Origin: Pedobacter polysacchareus
GTDB lineage: Bacteria; Bacteroidota; Bacteroidia; Sphingobacteriales; Sphingobacteriaceae
Assembly: GCF_019802255.1 (NCBI RefSeq)
Contig: NZ_JAHYSS010000006.1
Span: forward strand, 62,001 to 126,000
Direction of reading: 5' to 3'
DNA: 64,000 nt
Shown here: positions 59,064-64,000 of the stretch, in pieces
Numbering within the stretch: the first letter of the stretch is position 1
Layout: every line of letters starts with the position of its first letter
The notes under the pieces: generated by a model
The model's database searches: none
Told to the model about the DNA's origin: nothing
The model's input: only the letters and a program-made list of their open reading frames with translations
Translations under genes and position numbers: made by a program

Positions 59064-60947
59064 ATGAAACACGAAAAGACTCCAGACGAGCAAGTCATCA
59101 GCCGCACTCCTTTTCCGGCCTCCAAAAAAATCTTTGTTCCAGGACAGCTTCATGACATCCAGGTAGCGATGCGTGAAATCACGTTAAGTGAGACTAAAAT
59201 CCACAATGGTTTTGGCGCCACAAAGGTCAACCCACCGGTAACGATTTATGACACCAGCGGTCCTTACACTGATCCGAATGCAGAAATTGACGTCAAAAAA
59301 GGTTTACCAAGACTTCGGGAAACCTGGATCACCGGAAGAGCAGACGTAGATCAGCTGGATCAGATTTCTTCTGATTATGGTCAGGAGCGACTGGCAGACG
59401 GGAAACTAGACAACCTCCGCTTTTCCCATTTGAACAAACCCTACCGCGCAAAAAAAGGCATGAATGTGTCTCAAATGCATTACGCGAAAAAAGGAATCAT
59501 CACTGCCGAAATGGAATACATCGCCATCCGCGAAAATCAAAGGATTGACCTTTTGAATGAACAGCTTGGTGCACAATATGGCGTCATGGCACACCAGCAT
59601 CAAGGTCATAGTTTTGGCGCAAATACACCAAAAGGATACATCACCCCGGAATTTGTCAGGTCTGAAGTGGCTTCCGGCAGAGCCGTGATCCCTTCTAACA
59701 TCAATCACCCGGAATTAGAACCAATGATTATTGGCCGGAATTTCCTCGTTAAGATCAATGCCAACATCGGAAACTCTGCAGTGACCTCTTCTATCGAAGA
59801 AGAAGTAGAAAAGGCCGTATGGGCTTGCAGATGGGGCGCAGATACGATTATGGACCTGAGTACCGGAAAAAACATTCATGAAACCCGCGAATGGATCATC
59901 CGTAATTCCCCCGTACCAATTGGAACGGTTCCGATTTATCAGGCTTTAGAAAAAGTAAATGGCAAAGCCGAAGACCTGACCTGGGAAATTTTCAGAGATA
60001 CACTGATTGAACAGGCAGAGCAAGGCGTGGATTATTTCACCATCCATGCAGGTGTACTGCTTCGCTACATTCCTTTAACCGCAAAAAGAGTGACCGGAAT
60101 TGTTTCCCGTGGTGGTTCGATCATGGCAAAATGGTGTCTGGCTCACCATAGAGAAAGTTTCTTATATACTCATTTTGAAGAAATCTGTGAAATCATGAAA
60201 GCCTATGATGTGGCCTTCTCTCTAGGAGATGGTTTACGTCCGGGCTGTATTGCCGATGCAAATGATGAAGCGCAGTTTTCAGAATTGGAAACTTTAGGAG
60301 AATTGACAAAAATCGCCTGGAAGCACGACATCCAAACCATTATCGAAGGCCCTGGTCACGTACCCATGCACCTGATCAAAGAAAACATGGAGAAACAACT
60401 GGAACATTGTTCTGAGGCACCGTTCTACACTTTAGGTCCATTGACTACAGACATCGCCCCTGGCTACGACCACATCACCTCTGCTATAGGTGCAGCAATG
60501 ATCGGCTGGTTCGGCACTGCGATGCTTTGCTATGTGACGCCAAAAGAACACCTGGGTTTGCCGAACAAAAAAGATGTGAAGGATGGCGTGATCACCTACA
60601 AGATCGCAGCTCATGCTGCAGATTTAGCCAAAGGACACCCTGGCGCACAATACCGGGACAATGCTTTGAGCAAGGCAAGATTTGAATTCAGATGGGAAGA
60701 TCAGTTTAACCTTTCCCTGGATCCAGATACCGCAAAAGAGTTTCATGACGAAACCCTTCCTGCGGATGGTGCTAAAATCGCACACTTCTGCTCGATGTGC
60801 GGCCCGAACTTCTGCTCTATGAAAATTACACAGGATGTGAGGGACTATGCCGCTAAGCAAGGCCTGGAAGAATCCGAAGCTTTAAATCAGGGAATGGCTG
60901 AAAAATCTAAAGAGTTTACAGCAAAAGGAAGTGAAATTTATTTATAA
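59064..60947 (+). CDS. thiC: Phosphomethylpyrimidine synthase ThiC
   Basis: This 627-residue radical-SAM-type enzyme converts 5-aminoimidazole ribotide to hydroxymethylpyrimidine phosphate. It has the conserved TTIHAGV-like FTIHAGVLLRYIPL, SRGGSIMAKWCL and EGPGHVPMHLI segments. The C-terminal iron-sulfur motif CSMCGPNFC holds the three cluster cysteines. The length is normal. It lies 74 bp after thiS. Confidence 0.96.
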   Translation: MKHEKTPDEQVISRTPFPASKKIFVPGQLHDIQVAMREITLSETKIHNGFGATKVNPPVTIYDTSGPYTDPNAEIDVKKGLPRLRETWITGRADVDQLDQISSDYGQERLADGKLDNLRFSHLNKPYRAKKGMNVSQMHYAKKGIITAEMEYIAIRENQRIDLLNEQLGAQYGVMAHQHQGHSFGANTPKGYITPEFVRSEVASGRAVIPSNINHPELEPMIIGRNFLVKINANIGNSAVTSSIEEEVEKAVWACRWGADTIMDLSTGKNIHETREWIIRNSPVPIGTVPIYQALEKVNGKAEDLTWEIFRDTLIEQAEQGVDYFTIHAGVLLRYIPLTAKRVTGIVSRGGSIMAKWCLAHHRESFLYTHFEEICEIMKAYDVAFSLGDGLRPGCIADANDEAQFSELETLGELTKIAWKHDIQTIIEGPGHVPMHLIKENMEKQLEHCSEAPFYTLGPLTTDIAPGYDHITSAIGAAMIGWFGTAMLCYVTPKEHLGLPNKKDVKDGVITYKIAAHAADLAKGHPGAQYRDNALSKARFEFRWEDQFNLSLDPDTAKEFHDETLPADGAKIAHFCSMCGPNFCSMKITQDVRDYAAKQGLEESEALNQGMAEKSKEFTAKGSEIYL

Positions 60948-61589
60948 GTGGAACTGATTGTCATTTCAAAACCCAGCTTTTTTAAGGGGGAAGCGCAGCT
61001 GATCAACGAACTGTTTGACTTGGGCATGCAGCGCTTCCACCTCAGAAAAGAGGCGTCAGACAGGCGGGCTCATGAGGTACTGCTAAGAGAAATTAATCCT
61101 TGTTACCTGGAGCGTATTGCCTTGCACCAGTTTCATGAGCTTGCTGTTGATTTTGACCTCCACAGACTTCATTTTAAAGAAAAGGAACGGCTAGAGGGGA
61201 GACATGGTGATTTCACAATGAAACCAGAAATCACTTTAAGCACCTCTATACATTCAACAACTCATCTAACTGATTTGCATAATTTTAAATACACATTTTT
61301 TGGTCCTGTTTTTCAAAGCATCTCCAAGAAAGACTACCCAGGAATGATTCCAGCAGGTTTTAATCTGCACCAGATTGCTGATCCGAAAAAGCCGCAGCAA
61401 GAGGTTAAAAACCTGCCCCCATCCATGACAAAGGTAATTGCTTTGGGTGGGGTTACCGCTTCAAAAATCAGTCAGCTGCAGCAAATGAATTTTGATGGGG
61501 CAGCAGTTTTAGGGGCACTTTGGAATGCGCCGGAACAGGCCATACCAAATTTTAAAAAAATAAAACAAGCATGTCAAACCACAGCATAG
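60948..61589 (+). CDS. ThiE/TenI-like thiamine phosphate synthase family protein
   Basis: This 213-residue TIM-barrel protein uses a GTG start immediately after the thiC stop. It has the ThiE/TenI pattern YTFFGPVFQSISKKDYPG and IALGGVTASKISQLQQMNF. Unlike the second thiE gene in this operon, its N-terminal substrate region reads FHLRKEAS, not QLRVKN. It may therefore act as a TenI-type thiazole aromatase or an alternative ThiE. The next gene overlaps it by 19 bp. Confidence 0.8.
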   Translation: MELIVISKPSFFKGEAQLINELFDLGMQRFHLRKEASDRRAHEVLLREINPCYLERIALHQFHELAVDFDLHRLHFKEKERLEGRHGDFTMKPEITLSTSIHSTTHLTDLHNFKYTFFGPVFQSISKKDYPGMIPAGFNLHQIADPKKPQQEVKNLPPSMTKVIALGGVTASKISQLQQMNFDGAAVLGALWNAPEQAIPNFKKIKQACQTTA

Positions 61590-62371
61590 TGCCATCGATA
61601 GACAGACCTTACGTGATCAGCATTGCTGGCTTCGACCCTAGTGCCGGGGCCGGACTGCTCTCCGATATGAAATGTTTTGAAACACATGGCGTGTACGGAT
61701 TTGGTGTGTGTACTGCGCTGACCGTGCAGACCGATACCGAGTTCCTGAAAAATGATTGGCTGGAAAAGGAGCAAATCCTTGCACAGCTCAAACCATTGCT
61801 TGAAAAATTCCCGGTACAGGCCGTTAAAATCGGATTGATCAAAGATCTGGAAACTCTATCCGCAGTTTGCAATTACTTGAACTCATTCGATCCGAAGATT
61901 AAAATCGTCCTGGATCCCATTTTAAAGGCCAGTGCTGGATATAGTTTCCACGATTGGGCATCTGACTCGGTTATTTTTAAAAACGTCTTAAAACGCCTGT
62001 ATTTGATTACGCCCAATTACTTGGAAATACAAGCCCTCATTGGCGCTGATCAAGAGGATCAAAAAGATGTAAAAACAGTAGAACAGCAATGCCTGAGCTG
62101 GTCGCTGGACTGCGCGGTTTTACTCAAAGGAGGGCACCACCCATTAACGCCGGGCACCGACTATCTGTTCCACAAAAATGAAAGACTGGAATTCCATTCC
62201 GGAAGTCCGGTTGTTTACCCAAAACACGGGTCCGGATGTGTCCTGTCTTCTGCCATTACTGCCCAGCTTGCTTTGGGTCATTCCCTTCAAAAATCTTGTC
62301 GATTTGGCAAGCAGTATATCGAGAATTTTTTAAACAGTAACACCAGCCTTTTAGGCTACCATAACTTATGA
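61571..62371 (+). CDS. thiD: HMP(-P) kinase ThiD
   Basis: This 266-residue ribokinase-fold enzyme phosphorylates hydroxymethylpyrimidine and its phosphate. It has SIAGFDPSAGAGLLSDMKCF at the start, a substrate region in GVCTALTVQTDTEF, and a C-terminal anion-hole segment PKHGSGCVLSSAITAQLALG. It overlaps the thiE-like gene by 19 bp and the next gene by 4 bp, showing tight coupling. Confidence 0.93.
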   Translation: MSNHSIVPSIDRPYVISIAGFDPSAGAGLLSDMKCFETHGVYGFGVCTALTVQTDTEFLKNDWLEKEQILAQLKPLLEKFPVQAVKIGLIKDLETLSAVCNYLNSFDPKIKIVLDPILKASAGYSFHDWASDSVIFKNVLKRLYLITPNYLEIQALIGADQEDQKDVKTVEQQCLSWSLDCAVLLKGGHHPLTPGTDYLFHKNERLEFHSGSPVVYPKHGSGCVLSSAITAQLALGHSLQKSCRFGKQYIENFLNSNTSLLGYHNL

Positions 62372-63033
62372 TCGACAGACTACATTACATCTCCCAATCC
62401 AACGCTGAAATCAGCCATCTGGAAGCCATCGAACAGGTATTACATGCCGGTGGAAAATGGATTCAGCTGCGCGTAAAAAATAAGCCCGAAAACGAGGTTT
62501 TAAACCTGGCTAAAGCTGCAAATGACCTCTGCAAAAAATTTGCAAGCAAATTAATCATCAATGATTTTCCTTTGGTATCCAAGGCTTCAGAGGCCCATGG
62601 AACACATGTAGGAAAAAATGATATAAGCATCGTAAACACCAGATTATTAATAGGTAGCAATAAAATAATTGGCGCTACAGCAAATACTTTCGAAGACTTG
62701 CAAAACGCCGTTACAGCAGGTGCAAATTACATTGGACTAGGCCCCTTCCGTTTTACGAGCACAAAGCAGAACCTCAGTCCGATTTTAGGACTGGAAGGCT
62801 ATAAAAAAATCATGGAACAGGTAAGAAATGCCCACATCAACATCCCGGTAATTGCCATTGGCGGCATTACTCCTGAAGACCTTCCGGCACTGCTGAAAAC
62901 TGGTATTTACGGACTCGCACTTTCCGGTGTTTTAACCAATAAACCAGACATTGATCTGCTCATCAAACAGCTATATCAGGAGCTCCAAAACCAGCCCTCC
63001 TCTCACCTCTTAAACCCCAGCGAATCATGTTAA
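62368..63033 (+). CDS. thiE: Thiamine phosphate synthase ThiE
   Basis: This 221-residue TIM barrel joins HMP-pyrophosphate and thiazole phosphate. Motifs are WIQLRVKN (phosphate and Mg site), LIINDFPLVSKA, GTHVGKND, and YIGLGPFRFTSTKQN, with IAIGGITPEDLP near the end. The start ATG overlaps the thiD stop (ATGA). Confidence 0.93.
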   Translation: MIDRLHYISQSNAEISHLEAIEQVLHAGGKWIQLRVKNKPENEVLNLAKAANDLCKKFASKLIINDFPLVSKASEAHGTHVGKNDISIVNTRLLIGSNKIIGATANTFEDLQNAVTAGANYIGLGPFRFTSTKQNLSPILGLEGYKKIMEQVRNAHINIPVIAIGGITPEDLPALLKTGIYGLALSGVLTNKPDIDLLIKQLYQELQNQPSSHLLNPSESC

Positions 63034-63797
63034 AAATAGCAGACAAAACCTTCCATTCCCGACTGTTTACAGGAACTGGAAAATTCAGCTCCAGCGCCAT
63101 CATGGAAGCCGCTTTACTGGCCTCAGGATCAGAGCTGGTTACAGTAGCCCTCAAGCGCGTAGATCTAAACCATCCTGCAGAGAATCTATTGAAGCACCTT
63201 CATCACCCACAGCTCCACCTGCTTCCTAATACTTCCGGGGTTAGAAATGCTAAAGAAGCTGTTTTTGCTGCCCAAATGGCCAGGGAAGCCCTGGAAACCA
63301 ATTGGATTAAACTGGAAATCCACCCAGATCCAAAATACCTGATGCCAGACCCGATTGAAACCTTAAAGGCTACAGAAGAACTGGCTAAACTGGGTTTTAT
63401 CGTACTGCCTTATATCCATGCAGACCCTGTTCTCTGTAAAAGACTAGAAGAAGTAGGAACGGCCGCCGTCATGCCATTAGGCGCCCCTATAGGCAGCAAC
63501 AAGGGCTTAAAAACCATAGACTTCCTGGAAATCATCATTAGTCAAAGCCAGGTACCAGTAGTGATAGATGCCGGAATAGGCTCCCCTTCTGACGCTGCAA
63601 AAGCCATGGAAATTGGAGCAGATGCAGTACTGGTCAATACCGCAATCGCTGTTTCCGGAAATCCGGTATTGATGGCTGAGGCTTTTAAAATCGCTGTAGC
63701 AGCAGGTAGAATGGCCTACCTCGCCAAATTAGGTCAGGTTAATTCACAGGCTGTTGCCAGCAGTCCACTAACGGCTTTTCTTGAAGATGAGATTTAA
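63027..63797 (+). CDS. thiG: Thiazole synthase ThiG
   Basis: This 256-residue enzyme builds the thiazole ring from deoxyxylulose phosphate, ThiS-thiocarboxylate and dehydroglycine. It shows the family LFTGTGKFSS start, ELVTVALKRVDL, the Schiff-base lysine in NWIKLEIHPDPKY, and VIDAGIGSPSDAAKAMEIGA. It overlaps thiE by 7 bp. Confidence 0.95.
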   Translation: MLKIADKTFHSRLFTGTGKFSSSAIMEAALLASGSELVTVALKRVDLNHPAENLLKHLHHPQLHLLPNTSGVRNAKEAVFAAQMAREALETNWIKLEIHPDPKYLMPDPIETLKATEELAKLGFIVLPYIHADPVLCKRLEEVGTAAVMPLGAPIGSNKGLKTIDFLEIIISQSQVPVVIDAGIGSPSDAAKAMEIGADAVLVNTAIAVSGNPVLMAEAFKIAVAAGRMAYLAKLGQVNSQAVASSPLTAFLEDEI

Positions 63798-64000
63798 CGA
63801 AATTTTCCAAAACCAAAGCTGGGAAGAGACCAGCAGAAGTATCTATGCAAAGACTTCAATAGAGGTAGAACAAGCTTTAAATGCTTCAAAAAGAACATTG
63901 GAGGACTTTAAAGCCCTAATCTCGCCTGCGGCGGCTCCTTACCTGGAAAGCATGGCAAAATTGAGTCAGGAGCTTACTTTGAAGCGATTTGGCAATACCA
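63787..64000 (+). CDS. thiH: 2-iminoacetate synthase ThiH, N-terminal part (cut by window edge)
   Basis: The gene starts at an ATG at 63787, inside the last 11 bp of thiG, and runs out of the window after 71 codons. The visible part (MRFNEIFQNQSWEE ... AAPYLESMAKLSQELTLKRFGNT) fits the N-terminal region of ThiH, the radical-SAM enzyme that makes dehydroglycine for ThiG. The cysteine cluster motif would lie beyond the edge. Confidence 0.85.
   Translation, partial: MRFNEIFQNQSWEETSRSIYAKTSIEVEQALNASKRTLEDFKALISPAAAPYLESMAKLSQELTLKRFGNT

Noticed and set aside
1..64000. Prophage, transposon or integrated element
   Set aside because: No integrase, transposase, tail, terminase or conjugation genes and no tRNA-linked repeats were seen; the genes look like ordinary chromosomal content.

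Overview
The window reads as ordinary chromosomal DNA of a Bacteroidota bacterium, most likely a Sphingobacteriaceae member close to Pedobacter. The reasons are the SusC/SusD pair with an ECF sigma/FecR unit, several TonB-linked outer-membrane receptors, BlaI plus M56-peptidase regulators, FtsX-type two-domain ABC permeases, DUF4397, DUF4876, DUF6850, GIN and PepSY-like proteins, nearly absent Shine-Dalgarno sequences, and promoters of the TTTG / TAnnTTTG type. I see no prophage, transposase, CRISPR array, tRNA or rRNA.

Layout. 1-6.2 kb: an RND efflux operon on the minus strand (outer-membrane factor, pump, adaptor) followed by an AraC-type regulator cut by the window edge. 6.3-13.6 kb: a sulfatase, an RhtA-type exporter, an orphan GHKL ATPase, a truncated ABM gene behind a DinB-like gene, a GIN-domain protein with a LytTR-like promoter, and a PIN-PhoH protein. 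13.8-22.4 kb: ECF sigma, FecR, SusC, SusD and a secreted two-domain phosphodiesterase/alkaline phosphatase, which together look like a phosphate-ester utilisation locus. 22.5-23.0 kb: a gene-free stretch holding a candidate ~370-nt RNA gene and a cluster of GTTATCAAC repeats. 23-31 kb: rpiB, a DUF4397 lipoprotein, two tandem Arg/Asn/Gly-rich secreted paralogues facing a two-component operon, a first BlaI/M56 module with a three-copy operator array, a PepSY-like protein and lspA. 31-40 kb: a thioredoxin-like protein, a prolyl oligopeptidase, a Nudix hydrolase, a DUF4440 protein, and a second BlaI/M56 module joined to an outer-membrane barrel gene. 40-51.7 kb: DUF3050, a methyltransferase, DUF3995, a MocR regulator divergent from a cupin/DHDPS-family pair, an ABC permease with a sigma-54-like promoter, two MFS transporters and a YtxH protein. 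51.8-57.6 kb: a TonB receptor, DUF4876 lipoprotein and DUF6850 barrel operon. 57.8-64 kb: a ferritin-like DUF892 protein and a TPP-riboswitch-controlled thiamine operon (thiS, thiC, a thiE-like gene, thiD, thiE, thiG, thiH), cut by the right edge.

The most interesting signals are regulatory. (i) One 17-bp palindrome, GTGTA-N5-TACAC, lies at three promoters: the RND efflux operon, the AraJ-type MFS gene and the TonB-receptor operon. In the first two it sits just downstream of the -7 box, over the expected transcription start. (ii) A head-to-tail array of three 20-bp BlaI-like operators overlaps a TTTG/TAnnTTT promoter. (iii) Paired 7-4-7 direct repeats between the tandem paralogues and the two-component operon look like response-regulator boxes. 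(iv) Two 16-bp dyads 22 bp apart precede a sigma-54-like element in front of the ABC permease gene. (v) An apparent RNA gene near 22.5-22.9 kb has its own promoter and intrinsic terminator. The strongest candidate systems are the sigma/FecR/SusCD/diesterase-phosphatase locus and the TonB receptor-DUF4876-DUF6850 operon. Their substrates cannot be read from sequence alone.

Start codons were moved from the longest possible start wherever a promoter element, a hairpin or the signal peptide pointed to an internal one; each entry says so.
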